The translations under genes were made by a program, and so were the position numbers. The notes below the pieces were generated by a model. It was not told the origin of the DNA. It made no database searches and saw only the letters and a list, made by a program, of their open reading frames with translations. Of a DNA stretch of 64,000 bases, positions 12,060 through 23,810 are shown in pieces (positions within the stretch are counted from its first letter, which is position 1; each line of letters opens with the position of its first letter). The stretch covers positions 34,231,579 through 34,295,578 of the forward strand of contig CM046871.1 in NCBI GenBank assembly GCA_025617745.1. Direction: 5' to 3'. The stretch comes from Heliocidaris erythrogramma (Eukaryota; Echinodermata; Echinoidea; Camarodonta; Echinometridae).

Positions 12060-12170
12060 CCTAACTAAAGCCGGGGTAATAATATCCAAACTCATTTGGA
12101 AGCGCACAGAGACGTTATAGCATACTACGACATGCGCTTTACAAGAACGGAATATCTTATTATTAAAATC
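12060..12170 (+). mobile_element. SINE 3' fragment
   Basis: TAAAGCCGGGGTAATAATAT, GGAAGCGCACAGAGACG and ACAAGAACGGAATAT with a TTATTA tail match the 3' half of the SINE at 14045-14382. The tRNA-like head is missing. The stretch that follows to 12879 holds no gene and only low-complexity C-runs near 12690. Confidence 0.6.
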
Positions 12171-12879
12171 GTCCAGCAGCTGCTTTTCTGGATGTAATCG
12201 GCTTGTTTTAATAACTTGAAGTATGAATAAATGAATAACCTATTATTGGTCATCAGTCTTAGAAGGTGGAGAAGCGCTTCAGAATTGCATATTAAATATA
12301 TATATCTATGAATAAAATATGTAATTTCTTTGTGCATTAAAAAGTATCATGAAATGACTATTCCCAGAAAGTTCCCTACTTTTTATATTTGCAAATGTTA
12401 TATTTATAAGAACAAAATGTCATCTAAAAAGCAACTTAACCCAAGCGCATGCATTGCTAACTCTTGTCATAAATCATTGAGGCGAGGGGCACTGGAGGTA
12501 TAATAAATTAAGGGAAGGTGGCCACCGGTATTACCAATTACAAGGACAAGATCACCAAGTGGTTGAGGGTGTGGGAAGGGTTCCATCATTTTCTTTTATC
12601 TTTCCTCATACCCTTTCTTTCTCTTCTTTCCATTGTCATTGTTGGTGAGGTGGAGGCACGTGCGTCCATGATGGAACCGTCATTCGCCCCCCCCCCTTTT
12701 TAACTCCTCCCGCACTTAATATCCAATTGTAATTCACGCAAGGAGTTATACGTGATAACTCCTTGGTTCATGTGTGTACCATGGATCCCTTTTACATTTA
12801 GCCATCCGTCTGGGGAGAATCCCCCCAGATAAATATCTTGAAACTCCACTGAATATCAAAGTTTCTCTTAAGGCATACA

Positions 12880-13218
12880 AATTAATTCCTTTTTTTCTCG
12901 TCCTGATGTTTTGAGAATGAGGGGGGGGGGGGGGGGGTATCATGTTATATAATATTTGATATTTTCCGGTACATAAAAATGCCTTTGGGGTCAATCTAAA
13001 CAAATTTAATCTTGTTTCATTTGTAAATGCACTTCGGATTCTCAGAACAAGGAGCTACGAAGGGCTCTATATCAATGCTTTTAGTGTAATTAACTGTATA
13101 GATGCCATCATATTCTAATTTATTTCATTTCAGAATATAAATATCAAATGACAACAAAATTTGAGGAGGCCCCAAGAAATAGAAGGAGGACTCGGGACGA
13201 GAAAATAGGAATTAATTT
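12880..13218. mobile_element. Inverted-repeat element, 'TTTCTCGTCC' family (copy 2)
   Basis: The left end ATTAATTCCTTTTTTTCTCG-TCCTGATG (12881-12908) pairs with the right end GGGACGAGAAAATAGG-AATTAATTT (13195-13218). A G-run of about 18 lies at 12921-12938. No coding frame. Related copies: 9900-10190 and 54560-54870. Confidence 0.6.
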
Positions 13219-14044
13219 CATTTCGCCGAATTTTGTGGATTTCTTACTGGTTGAGCTACATAACTTATTTCGAATTCCTTCCTGACCAGCAGCTTATTTT
13301 TAGATCTGACCTATACAATTCATCTGAATGAAAAACGGAGAACCAACTAATATTAATTCGATGAAAACTCAAAGAAATCGACCAAGTTATCGAGATGGAT
13401 CAGAAAACAACAAAATCCATTAGGATTTCACAATGCTGCATGCATTAAATTCCAAATTAAAATAATTTTACCCCTCCATTAAAAAAGAAACTAGAAGGGA
13501 AAGAGCTATAGAAAGAGGAAAATAGGAGCCTACAATGTTAGACAGGATTTACGTCATCGCATTTGGTGGCATAGAATCGATCGCGAATACGCATTATCCG
13601 CCATTGAATGTAACATACTTGCAATGAATTAGTGACTAGAATTCTTTCATAGAGGCAGCGATTCTTTGGCGCAGATGTTATATCTAGGACTTGTTTGCGG
13701 TCAATATACGGGTTCATTTTTTCTTAAAATTTCATATTCGCTTAGATTCTAAGATAAAAAAAAGTCGAATCGATTACGGTTGACATTTAAATCCACCGTA
13801 TGTATAGATGGCGAGAGTACGCCCATTACACAGGAAATTTAGGAGAGCAAGGGAAAGTGGTCTTCTTTACAAAATAGTGAACTACACTACGCTCCCACAC
13901 CCACGTCCATACGACCATACACCCACACATCTCACATTCACATTCATACATATTAACTTGGTATACTTTGTGTTTCATTTTTGTTATTATACACATTTTG
14001 AGGTTTGAGAACTTATTAAAATCACAGCAAAGTCTGTAGCTGTA
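13219..14044. other. No gene seen
   Basis: AT-rich sequence. A 66-codon frame at 13808-14008 ends in a low-complexity His/Pro/Thr-like run derived from ACAC-type sequence and is not convincing. Confidence 0.3.
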
Positions 14045-14382
14045 TGGAGGTGTCGTGGTATAGTGGTTGTGGAGGTGTCGTGGTATAGTGGTTCATTCAC
14101 TTGACTCTCAATCCAAGGGTTGAGTGTTCGAATCTCAGCCCGGCACTAGTGTCTTTTGGCAAGACATTAATCCACATTTGCCACTCTCCACCCAGGTGTA
14201 GTAAATGGGGTACCTGGCAGGATTTATTCCTTGAAATGTACCAGCGCTGATTACGGCCGCCGGAGCTTAAAGCCAGGGTAATAATATCCAAACCCTTTGG
14301 AAGCGCATAGAGACGTATGTATCATAACGTGTTATGCGCTATACAAGAACGGAATATTATTATTATTATTATTATTATTATA
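14045..14382 (+). mobile_element. tRNA-derived SINE with duplicated A-box segment
   Basis: The head GGAGGTGTCGTGGTATAGTG is present twice in tandem, at 14046 and 14071 (25-bp period). B box GTTCGAATC is at 14126-14134. The body includes TTTTGGCAAGACATTAATC (shared with the other SINEs), then GGGGTACCTGGCAGGATTTA, and the tail is ATT repeats (about 14352-14382). Confidence 0.75.
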
Positions 14383-14437
14383 CTGTATATAATAATAATA
14401 CATAATACATAAGATTTCTATAGCGCCATTATCCATT

Positions 14438-14617
14438 TTAATTAAATGTGAAAGGAAATGAGAGAATAATGGTTGCGTAGCTTAAATCAAAGTTCCCGAG
14501 CGCTGTCCTCCCTTTTTGAATTTTTTGCAAAGGTTGATAAAAATTAACGCCGCCGGGAACCGAACCCGGGTCGTTAGCTGAAAACGCCAATGCCTTAACC
14601 ACTAGACCACGGAGACG
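14438..14617 (-). mobile_element. tRNA-derived SINE, reverse strand
   Basis: On the - strand, TCCGTGGTCTAGTGGTTAAG (A box) is followed by CCGGGTTCGGTTCCCGG, a perfect T-arm with B box. The 5' GTCTCCG has no matching 3' acceptor strand, so this is a SINE head or tRNA pseudogene. The body continues to about 14438. Part of the body (GAGAATAATGGTTGCGTAG) recurs in the palindrome at 14800-14997. Confidence 0.6.
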
Positions 14618-14799
14618 GGCCAGTAGTTTCGGCGACATCAGATTCAATGGACCGACAGACTGACAAATCTTCAACCTCATTAATTAATTCCTTTGTCGGG
14701 GGCAGGTGAGTTCTGAACAAAGACAAGCCGCATGCCTCAGACTGACTCAAGCGAATGCTTTAAGATACATGTATACATTATAATAATTATAAACAATTG

Positions 14800-14997
14800 T
14801 CAGGAAATAACATATACAACAGCTTTGGCAACTCTTATGGAAATAATATATTGTGAGAAATTAAAATGAGAGAATAATGGTTGCGTAGATTAAATCAAAG
14901 TTCCCCATTATTCTCTCATTTTCATTTCTCACAATTAGATTATTTCTACGAGCGTTGCCAAAGCTGTTGTATAATATTGTAAGGAAATAACATATAC
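14800..14997. mobile_element. Palindromic fold-back element
   Basis: AGGAAATAACATATACAACAG..TTTGGCAAC at the left pairs with GTTGCCAAAGCTGTTGT..AAGGAAATAACATATAC (direct copy of the outer motif, inverse of the inner one) at the right. Inner arms AAATGAGAGAATAATGG and CCATTATTCTCTCATTT also pair. The right side is followed by an AT microsatellite (15005-15042). Confidence 0.55.
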
Positions 14998-15008
14998 ATA
15001 TATAAACG

Positions 15009-15039
<31 letters not shown>

Positions 15040-15821
15040 GTATGATAGCATTTTAAGTCAAAATACTTATCTTACATAGCTTCGTTATAACTCTTCCGCA
15101 TGGTCATTAAACATTAAAGAAATGTTTGTTGGAGGTATTCAACAAAAGATTTGAGCACTTACTTCTATCTCCACGCTCATCATCTACATACATGGTGGCC
15201 ATATTTATTCAACATGATGTGCAGTCCTGTTCCATTATTCCATCCTTTGCATTTATAAATGCAGCTCAATGTGATTATTTGTTATTCGACATGATGAGAT
15301 GATGCAGATAGAATAAAGCATAAAATCGATGTAATTGAACCCAAGGTCAATACTTAAAATGTTCTCTCTTACCAGGGTTCATGTTAAAGACACCCACGTG
15401 AAAACTCCCTTTTCAGCTGATATTTTTCATTCTAGTTGGATGGACATAATAAAGCCGCCAACCTTCTGAAATGCGGTGCAGAGCAAACAAATCATTATAC
15501 TAGGCGTTAAAAAAACATTTGGAAATTTTGATCCTTAATACATAACATAGGTTTTCTCGGTCAAATTAGCACAATTAGCTTTCACACTCATCTTCAAACG
15601 TATTCAAACGATTTGCTAGTCCAGTTTACTCATTATGGTTCATATTAGCTTCCAGTCGTTCAAATTAATTTTCCAGCGTCCCAAAATGTGCTTGGAACAT
15701 CCAAATGAATTCATTGGCGTTCAATTTAAAGAGGTTGAAGCGTCATTCAAATTCATTTATGACTGAACAGGTGCGGATTCTTGCTCGAGTTTTACTTTCC
15801 TTTCAATTAATAGGCAGTCAA
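14998..15821. other. No gene seen
   Basis: An AT microsatellite at the start, then AT-rich sequence with repeated TTCAAA and ATTCAAATT-type words. No coding exon recognised. Confidence 0.3.
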
Positions 15822-16057
15822 CACTATGAACATGACGAACAAAGAAGCGGACAATTTATGCTGCTCCTCATTGTACCCTTCACAATTGCACTGGTTAACA
15901 AAAGAACATCCATTCAATGCTATCCTGTAAACATATGTAGAACAGGTGTCACATAATAGCAGTGAAGGGATGTCCTTTTGTTTACTAGAACTATTGTGGA
16001 GGGTACAATGAGGAGCTGCATAAATTGTCCGCTCTCTTTGTCACCGTGTTCATAGTG
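15822..16057. mobile_element. Palindromic MITE
   Basis: The left arm CACTATGAACATGACGAAC..GCGGACAATTTATGC pairs with the right arm ending GTTCATAGTG at 16057 over about 90 bp. The pairing includes GAGCAGC..CTCATTGTACCC and GTTAACAAAAGAACATCC, with scattered mismatches. The open frames on both strands here are shadows of this hairpin. Confidence 0.7.
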
Positions 16058-17564
16058 CAAGTTATTATGTTCATTCATTTTCAAACAGGTAAAAGAAGTC
16101 AGAAAATAGACGGGCTTTGCGTTCTTTATGAATCTAACTTCTCCAATTCTTTCTTCATTAAAGCATTCTAAAGTTTTTAAATGCAATTTGTCGTTGCAAA
16201 ATTATATAGTCATCTAATCATTATGGGTGTATTATTTTGACTACCCTTAACTTTTCATATACTGTATCGTTTCAAATGTGTACAGCGTATTCAAAGTAGC
16301 CTTTCACATCGTATTGTCTGTCTTCTTTATTTTGCTTAATCTTATATTTTCAGTTGCCAATTTGCTTTGTTATTTCTTCATTTTTTTATAATCTCGCCCC
16401 CCCCCCTCCCCCAAAAAAGTCAGCACTCGTTTGTTTTGTTCATCATTATCATTTATTGCTGATCTCTGACATTGCAAGAACACGACTTTACATATTGTTT
16501 TAACATGTTATTATGTAAAAACAATGTGAAAATTCGAAGGGAAGGAGTGCATTGTTAAATCCATTGCTTAAATCGCGAACATGCTTGCTACTGATAAATT
16601 CGAATTCCCAAGTGTTCGCATTCGAAGTTCCCGTGACTTTCAATGCTCATTGGGTAAAATTCTAATTTGAATGCTAATTCTATCAAAATGCATGATGAAA
16701 GTATGCGATCGCTTGCCATAAAATCAATTTGAATGCTCATTTTAGGCAAATGAATGTTGATCTTGGTGAGCATTATTATATAGGATTCACATGAAATCGA
16801 GCGACTGAGCATCAATTCGGCTGCTGTTTTGATGAATTTGACTGGGAAAATCTAAACGCCTTTCCAGTTAAGTAACTGGTGGAAATTCCAGATAGAAGCA
16901 ATCGTATGTCATGTCATTTCAAGAAAAATACAGTATTCTCTTATACTGTCTTCTTCTTTTTTTAATGCAAAACGCCAATTGTCATAGTCTGTTTGTCATA
17001 CGTTGTTACAAGGTTACGTGTGGGTGTGCAAAGAGAATAGATTGTCGGGCGTCCTCCACTCAATGAATAATACTGGTACAAAGTTCGATCGATTCACGCT
17101 GTGAATAAATACATGTATAATAACTAAGCCTGTGTGTTTTCTGCCAACTTGGGTGTAGTCTGCTCGCCTTTTTAGTCATCATGTATATATGGATTGAAGC
17201 CAGGGCGTAGCCCACTCTCAAAATGTACAGGAATGGGATCCGCCTTCTTTTCTTACTCCTCAAACTATAGTTTTATGAGTTTTATAGTTTCCACATTAGG
17301 GATAATTTCTTTTGGAGTGGAATCCACTCTCAAAAGAGTTATTCAGCCACTACTTCGGAGTGGATTCCACTATGATTTAGAGAGGAGTCAAATCTGAAGG
17401 AAGTGATCTCTTAAAGATTTTAATTTCTCTGCATTAAGATGGTACAGAGAAAATAAAATGTTCTGTTTTTTTCTTTATTTTTATGGATAATCTGCCTTAC
17501 CTTATCTCTTTCTTCCCTTTAATATTTTCTCTGTCTCTACCTCTCTTTCTGCTTCTGTCTATCT
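16058..17564. other. No gene seen
   Basis: AT-rich with a C-run at about 16396-16408. Around 17290-17380 short imperfect palindromes of GAGTGGATTCCACT recur (17316-17333 and 17357-17372). No coding exon recognised. Confidence 0.3.
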
Positions 17565-17712
17565 GGGCCCGTTTCATAAAACTTGATATCTATAACACGT
17601 TACAATAATAGTTATAAGCTACTGAAATACTCGCATCTGATTGGCTGAGAGCAAATTTGTCATAGATAATGTGGCAGTTGTTATTGGTAATAAGTTTCAT
17701 GAAACGGGGCCC
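17565..17712. mobile_element. Palindromic MITE, family A
   Basis: Ends GGGCCCGTTTCATAAAACTT and AAGTTTCATGAAACGGGGCC-C are inverse. The core is AGTTATAAGCTACTGAAAT followed by TCTGATTGGCTGAGAGCAAA. At least six more copies lie in this window (24415, 24655, 45072, 50941, 58021, plus a variant-ended pair at 24146 and 57261). About 150 bp, no coding capacity. Confidence 0.85.
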
Positions 17713-17834
17713 TGGTCCTCTCTTTCTATATCTCCTTTACTCTGTTTCTCTCTGTCTTCCACTCTGTCTTTTTCTTTGTATATCTCCCTGTCTGCCCCCT
17801 CTTTCTCTTTCTTTATTCTACATATATTCACCAA

Positions 17835-18055
17835 CCAGGGGCGTATCCAGGAGTTTGTAAATGAGGGAGCACTATATACCTAGAATATTCTGACAAGGAA
17901 AAAAATGATTAAAAAATAAATAAAAATGATCTATTGCAATCATCACCACAAAAGGAAGGGGGAGGGGGAAAGGGCACAATATTTGAGTTGTGTGCGTATG
18001 CCACTTGTGCTTTAAAAAAAGAGGGGGGGGGGTGTCAATGGCCGGATGTGCCCAC
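17835..18055. repeat. Dispersed 'GGGGCGTATCCAGG' repeat
   Basis: It begins AGGGGCGTATCCAGGAGTTT and continues with G-rich stretches and GGGCACAATAT, then GAGGGGGGGGGTGTC. Similar starts with GGGCGGATCC(A/G)GGATT occur at 35819 and 52869. The members share the opening motif and a following run of G, and differ elsewhere. Confidence 0.5.
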
Positions 18056-18311
18056 TATATCAGCCAGTGACACTATTAACACCCATTTACAGTTAGTATT
18101 GTCTATCTATTTTTATTCCTTTGACCAAGCCCTCCTCTGTCTTCGTTATTTCCCAGGAGCATACCCTTCACTGGACAGTATATCTTTTACATAAAGTCCA
18201 CTCTTTCTAAGGAACATAATCCATATGTAATTTTCAAAAGGAATGAAGTAATCACATTATAAAATATTTTTTCTGATTATGGATATTTTAACTTTAGTCC
18301 GATTTTATAGC

Positions 18312-18544
18312 ATAGACCGCTTCTGTAATGTATACAAATTTATGCACATATATTCTCTGAGCACCTAGTGACGAGCTATTCCATGAACATGCTTTTTTAT
18401 AAATGAGCCTCAATGCTTGGAATCCAGTTTACATATATTATTTGTTGCTATGCCCGGCAAGCCTGCGGCAAGCTTTCAAGTTGTCAAGAACAACCTTTGT
18501 TTGAAAGGTATGCATCAAATTTGCATACATTACCGAAGCGGTCA
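18312..18544. mobile_element. MITE, 'AATAGACCGCTTCTGTAATG' family (copy 1)
   Basis: Ends ATAGACCGCTTCTGTAATGT and CATACATTACCGAAGCGGTC are inverse. The interior has TATATTCTCTGAGCACCTAG and TGACGAGCTATTCCATGAAC. It matches 53925-54148 nearly end to end, and 22919-23043 is a shorter copy in the other orientation. Confidence 0.8.
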
Positions 18545-19903
18545 GAGCGATTCTCCTTTGTTGTTTTTTATTTTCTTATTTCTAAATAGGCCTACATCCT
18601 AACTTAGTATTTTTAAACTGGATTCCCTGAACTGATTATTAGTCTTATCTCCTTTACTTTTTGACAATTGTTTTACGATTCAGGAAATCAGCCACCTTTT
18701 ACAAGCTACGCTTTTTGACTGGTTTCCTCGCATTTCTGTTCAATTTTTGCTTTGTCTATTACGGAATTTCAAGTTAAGCCTTTATTATCCTATGTGTATA
18801 CTGTTATGTATTTCTGTTCTATGAATATATGTATTTCATTTGTTTATTGTTATACTGAGAAATGAGAAATAAATAAACTACACTAAAAAAATTGTACTTG
18901 AGAAACATAAAATATCTTCGAGTATATCCTGATTTTGTTGGCCATTTACACAAAAACGTCTCTCAGACTACTTTTTAAAAATCATATTGGACAGATACAA
19001 TTTAATATAACGTTTAATCAAATTACTTTCATTTTCACTAGAAATGGAAATTCAGCCCCAGCATATTTTTATTTGAGTTGGGAATTGTTCGACTTTGCTA
19101 TTTTTCACTGAAACACTTTTCAAAAACACTGTCATGACTTTGTGCGTAAAAAGTTCAATCGCTAAAACTTCCATGTAAACAAATACGTCTGCCTTTAGAA
19201 TGGCTTGACTATTTCTTTTCAAATTGATTCGAACAAATTTCAATTCATGTGTCTCCTTTCTGTCTCCGTTGACTTCAAGCAATTGATTGCTATATGCGGT
19301 TACCATGGAAAACGATACGTCATCGCTTCTATGTAGAGAGAATTGCCTCTGTTTCTCCATTTTTGCATCTTCTAGTTGTTTTGAGCATTTTTAGTTACTT
19401 TGCCTTTTGATCTAAATATAAATAAATCATGGCAAATGGTACCAGGTACTGACATTTTAAACCTTGTTCACACATGTCTCAATATACCGTCTCCCACAAG
19501 CCCCCAAACCAGCAACAAGTTAAAGTGATATAAGCAACCTATATATTATAACACAGTCACTGATGATGTAGATTAGTTAAAAAAGAAAAACGCTTTGGGA
19601 CTTTTGTTGTGCGAAGCTACTTTTCCCCTTCACATTCACAATCCATTTGTATATTCACAAGTAAAATGCTGTATTTAATGCCGTTTAGCTCTTCATGTAT
19701 GAATGAAGCTCCTGTGAACACAAACAAACACAAACAACGTCTCCCTCCCACATAACCTTGTCCTGGTGTAAGCCGCAATACCGTGATTTCTCATATCATG
19801 TGAAGACGGGTTTTAATCACTTCAAGACATGCAACTTTGCAATTAAAAGAAGAAAAAAAATAATATCATAACTATTGGATTTGCGTTTATAAAGGGTGGG
19901 TCT
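18545..19903. other. No gene supported; possible retroelement tail
   Basis: 18545-18885 reads like a retroelement 3' end, closing in GAAATAAATAAAC (about 18866), but no coding part precedes it. A 102-codon frame on the - strand (19360-19052) has fair composition but no known domain and no splice or promoter support, so I do not call a gene. Confidence 0.3.
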
Positions 19904-20080
19904 CATTGGTCCGATAACGATAACGATTAAATTTGATTTGATTTGATTTAATTCTAAATTTACACTACATGGTGTGTTCTTTTGCGTATGCTCGTGTCTG
20001 TTAATATTAGAGAAGCTCTCGGGTGTATACGTTTAATGAAAAATATCGTTGTCGTTATAGTTCTCGGACAAATGTGACCC
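19904..20080. mobile_element. MITE, 'GTCCGATAACGATAACGA' family (copy 1)
   Basis: The left end GGTCTCATTGGTCCGATAACG pairs with the right end TTCTCGGACAAATGTGACCC through the TATCGTT/AACGATA arms. The interior shares ACTACATGGTGTGT and TGCTCGTGTCTGTTAATA with the copy at 57423-57603. A third copy is at 21383-21563. Confidence 0.7.
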
Positions 20081-20164
20081 ACGCTTAAGTATGCCTATTA
20101 GATTAGTAATGACGATGCTATCCTATTGCTCTCCTATACCAGTATACCGTATGGTCACTACTGT

Positions 20165-21076
20165 TTAAAGGAGAATTAACCTCAAACAATAAAGACGATA
20201 GTGTTGAAAGGTGTTATTTTTTCCTACTTGTTAGACTATATGGCTTCGCGTCAAAATATACGAGATCGATACGAATCAAGATTTTCTGAGCAAAATTTAT
20301 CATCTGCTAGCAATATGTATCGTCTGCTAGCAATACATGGGGGCTGCCATTTTTTTATGTGTACAAGAAGATTTTCTTAATCCAAATGCCCAATTGCCTT
20401 TTTCAAAATTAAAAACCCATTTGAGATTAAAAATATAGAATAGATATGTCAATTTATTTTTAAACTGAAGATTTCCTTATATATTTCTGTTGAAAATCGA
20501 TATTCGCTTAATATAAATCTATTTTCTACATACTGTGACGCAATGGACGGAGCAAATTAATTCAAATTTTATGGATGCTTCTTCCCTGAGCATCTATAGC
20601 GGCAAACTATGCATTCACCTGCTTTCGGATAATGGGACTTGAAAAGTCAGAATGCATGCTGCATATATTATGTTCTGCTCTGTTTGGCAAACCCAAGAAA
20701 ACAGATTTTTGTTAAGCAAAACCAGACAATTTAAAAGTATCATTATAAAGATTTAATTTTTATAAATCATGTAAACACCCACTTTATATTTTTCGTCACA
20801 TATGGGATTTTAGGTAATGAAGAAAATCAATTTAGGTCTTGGATTCAAAATATCTTCCTGACCGGAACATTTCTCAATGGTTCATGTACAAATCCAAATC
20901 AGCAAGAAAATGGCAGCCCCCATGTAAATGAGTAGGAGACGATACCGGGTGTTGGAATATCTTTATTTATACCCTTTTCTAATATCTTATTAGAAAATGA
21001 TTTAGGCCAATAAGTAGGAATATATTACACCTTTCAATATAAGTAAATTTGTACTCAGGGGTTAATTCTCCTTTAA
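20165..21076. mobile_element. 912-bp TTAA-flanked DNA transposon, non-autonomous
   Basis: Starts TTAA-AGGAGAATTAACC (20165) and ends GGTTAATTCTCC-TTTAA (21076). A second inverted pair lies inside: ATACATGGGGGCTGCCATTT near 20333 against AATGGCAGCCCCCATGTAAA near 20908, both next to GTATCGTC or its inverse. The TTAA flanks suggest a piggyBac/Kolobok-type element. No transposase frame is left. Confidence 0.7.
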
Positions 21077-21090
21077 TGGATCGCCGCATA

Positions 21091-21301
21091 TACAGCCCTG
21101 GAAAAAAATTATTAGACCAAGCTTCTGTAATTAGGGTACTATGCATACAAAATTATAAAAATGATTTGTCTTTGTATTTCATTGAATGAATACCAAATTC
21201 CAGCAATTATACCTTGCTTTTATGATATTTTATTGCCTTTTTACCACAAAAATAACAGTATCAGTAACCATTCTTGGTCTAATAATTTTTCCATGGCTGT
21301 A
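21091..21301. mobile_element. Tc1/mariner-type MITE
   Basis: TACAGCCCTGGAAAAAAATT-ATTAGACCAAG at the left end pairs with CTTGGTCTAATAATTTTTCC-ATGGCTGTA at the right. Terminal TA on both sides fits the TA target duplication of Tc1/mariner elements, whose non-autonomous members commonly have such ends. About 210 bp, non-coding. Confidence 0.75.
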
Positions 21302-21382
21302 CATGATGGTCAGTACAGGCATGACAGGGCAAGGTGTTTTGTCCTGCGAAACTCTGCTATAAGCTTAGTAAAATTGATTGAA

Positions 21383-21563
21383 GGGCAGGTCATATTTGTC
21401 CGATAACGATAACGATAACGATAACGAGATTTTTTAATTAAAAAAAAATACACCCTTTAGCTGCTCTATTACTATTAACCGACATGAGCATACTTTACAT
21501 GTACACATCATATAGTAGAGTGTGACATTTATTGATCGTCATTGGACAAAATAACCAGCCCTT
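21383..21563. mobile_element. MITE, 'GTCCGATAACGATAACGA' family (copy 2)
   Basis: AAGGGCAGGTCATATTTGTC followed by four CGATAA units (21400-21425). The right end ATTGGACAAAATAACCAGCC is an eroded inverse. The interior ATACACCCTTTAGCTGC resembles the copy at 57423. Confidence 0.6.
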
Positions 21564-22918
21564 AAGAATATCTCAGCCATATCGCCAAACCGACTCCACA
21601 CCGATTTCAACCCGATCAATTCTTTTTCATTTGGGTCATTTTAGATAAGTTTGGGTAATTTTATAGTCGGTCTAGGCCCCGTTTCATAAAACAATTTGAA
21701 GCATTGTTCTCCAACTGTATATGATCACACCTGTATGATAATGGACCACAAAACATGGAAATTTGGTCGATACGAGACAATTGTTTTGTCCTACAAATCA
21801 TCTATTAGGCCGAGTAAAAGTGATTAATACTTTCGCTTTCTTCCCCCTTTGGTCTTGCCCCTTTTTCAGCTCGTCTCCTTTTTTGTCATTTGAAAATGTT
21901 AAAACATAAAATAAAGAGGTTTCTAAGTGCATAGCGACAATGAAGTAGCATAACTCGATTCAATTCTTTTGTTCGTGTAACTGTAATTCAAATTCATAAA
22001 ACTGCATGGAAAAAAGTCGTGATTTTAATCCAGTTTCATGAATTTGAAATACAAATTAGGCGTCTGTACATGAATAAAAGATGTAAAACCAGCATTGCAT
22101 TATAAACCGCAAAGTGCAACAATTTTTTTTGTCGTACCGACTGCAATAAAAACATAATTTCATTACGAAAACATATTGAATTGTTCACAACTAACTAAAA
22201 ATGTCGGTAAGAACATTCTGCATACATGTACTTTGCTCTTTAAATAAACATATTTAAACAAATAAAATTGCTATAAAATTGCATTTTAAAGGATGAAGTG
22301 TTTGTATGACTAATGCGGCGCAAAAGAGGTAACCCTGTTGATAACATGGATGGTATTTACACGATTGAGCCACCTCCCTCGTTATTCATTGTAATTCATA
22401 TTTCTTTGAAAGCGTTTTCCTTTATGAAACCACTGCGGTGGAATCACGAGTACGATATGATATTCGTCCTTTGTTAGACGTATGGTTTGGTGATCAGGTG
22501 AAACGATCTCTGTGCTTTGGGATCGTGAGGAAAATTGGCAGCAACGATCATTTGGATTGTAGTTTTTTTATTATCATACAACACACCAGCGAGCTGGGGT
22601 ATTCTGCCTGCAGATTTTTCACATACTTCGCTCTTCTGTGGCGGGTAGCATGCAGATGTAAGTATTCATATTCAATGACGATTTATTCAATAATGTTTGC
22701 CGGTTGGATGGAATGGATTTCCGCTGTCGAGTTACTGTCGAAAGCGCCTTTTAAACTGGGCGTGGAAAGCAATATTTACACGAAATTTTGTCATAATTAA
22801 TATAATTAAATTGGAAAGAGCATTTCAAACTGGACGTGGAAAGTGCCATGGTGTTTGACGTAATTAACTTGGATATTCTACTGAATGGATTGGAGTCTTC
22901 CATGAGGGGATAATTCAA
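21564..22918. other. No gene supported
   Basis: It holds a solo fragment of a GGCCCCGTTTCATAAAAC end (21675-21694) and AT-rich sequence. A 120-codon + strand frame at 22438-22800 has no recognisable domain. A strong donor-like CAGAT-GTAAGT lies at 22651-22661, so a non-coding 5' exon of the BCOR-like gene at 25243 could lie here, but nothing proves it. Confidence 0.25.
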
Positions 22919-23043
22919 TATACCGCTTCGGTAATGTATGAAAATTTTATACATACCTTTCAAGTAGGTTAATGAATACCTCGTCACTAGGCGCTCAGAG
23001 AATATATGTGCATAATTTGTATACATTACAAAAGCGGTCTATT
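22919..23043. mobile_element. MITE, 'AATAGACCGCTTCTGTAATG' family (copy 2, short)
   Basis: TACCGCTTCGGTAATGTATG at the left and CATTACAAAAGCGGTCTATT at the right. Inside, TACCTCGTCACTAGGCGCTC is the inverse of the matching stretch in the copies at 18312 and 53925. A deletion removes about 100 bp relative to them. Confidence 0.7.
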
Positions 23044-23556
23044 AGGTGATAATACAGATCTCTATATCAAGCGTCGCCAAAAGGTTAAGGTATCAAGTTA
23101 TGACAACTGTCATGAAAGCTGATGCATCGTATATCAAAGGTGATATTTAACATTTTACACGCTCATGAAAGTTATTGAACTGCAGTGGCTTCCTGATTTG
23201 CTTTAGAATGTAAAGCAAAAGAAGAAAAATTACTTTCAGTAAGAATAATAAAAAGTCTATTCGTATCTCGTTATGGATAACTCGTCTGAGAGCGAGAAGG
23301 GCATTAACTCAATACAAATCTAAGAACAGAGATCGAGTCAAACAACTCATATTTATAATCATCGACGTCAAAAGCGTCATGGGTACAAAAAGAAAATGTT
23401 TTTCAAACACCTGGCATAATGTAACACCGGGTCTAATGTTTAGCATGACTGTTTAATGTAGGCCAAGTATGTTAACCCAAGGAGTTATCACAGAACTGTG
23501 ATTAACCGAGGTCAATGGCCCTTCTGGCTTGTAAATTGAGAAAGGGATTGAGAAAG

Positions 23557-23810
23557 GGCATGTTAGCTCAGTTGATTAGAGCGCCCGCCTCATGAACGGG
23601 AGGTCGTGGGTTCAAACCCCGGCCAAGTCATACCAAAGACTTCAAAAATGGGACCTTCTGCTTTCTCGCCAGGCGCTCGGCATTATTAGAATGGAGAAAG
23701 GTAAACGTAACATATTATGTTATGCAGGGCCCGCTGGAAGAGCAGTTTGATAATTGAAGTGGCTACCCTGGGTAAATAAAACGTTATTATTATTATTATT
23801 ATTTAGAGAG
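23557..23810 (+). mobile_element. tRNA-derived SINE with Met-like head
   Basis: GGGCATGTTAGCTCAGTTGA (A box) and GTGGGTTCAAACCCC (B box). Between them CCGCCTCATGAACGGG gives an anticodon-like loop with CAT. The acceptor ends do not pair well and a SINE body follows (GACCTTCTGC, GGGCCCGCTGGAAGAGC), then GTAAATAAAACGTTATTATT as tail. A GA microsatellite follows (23805-23830). Confidence 0.75.

Noticed and set aside
14547-14617. tRNA gene on the - strand
   Set aside because: The T arm and A/B boxes are good, but the acceptor strands do not pair, and a SINE-like body follows. Judged a tRNA-derived SINE head.
19052-19360. 102-codon frame on the - strand
   Set aside because: Composition is fair, but no domain, no flanking splice sites and no conservation could be judged. 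It is left as unproven.
22438-22800. 120-codon frame on the + strand upstream of gene A
   Set aside because: Cys/Phe/Tyr-rich without a known domain, and crossed by a strong donor site. A non-coding 5' exon is as likely as a coding gene.
23557-23635. tRNA-Met gene
   Set aside because: A CAT loop and both boxes are present, but the acceptor ends do not match and the sequence runs into a SINE body with a TTA tail.
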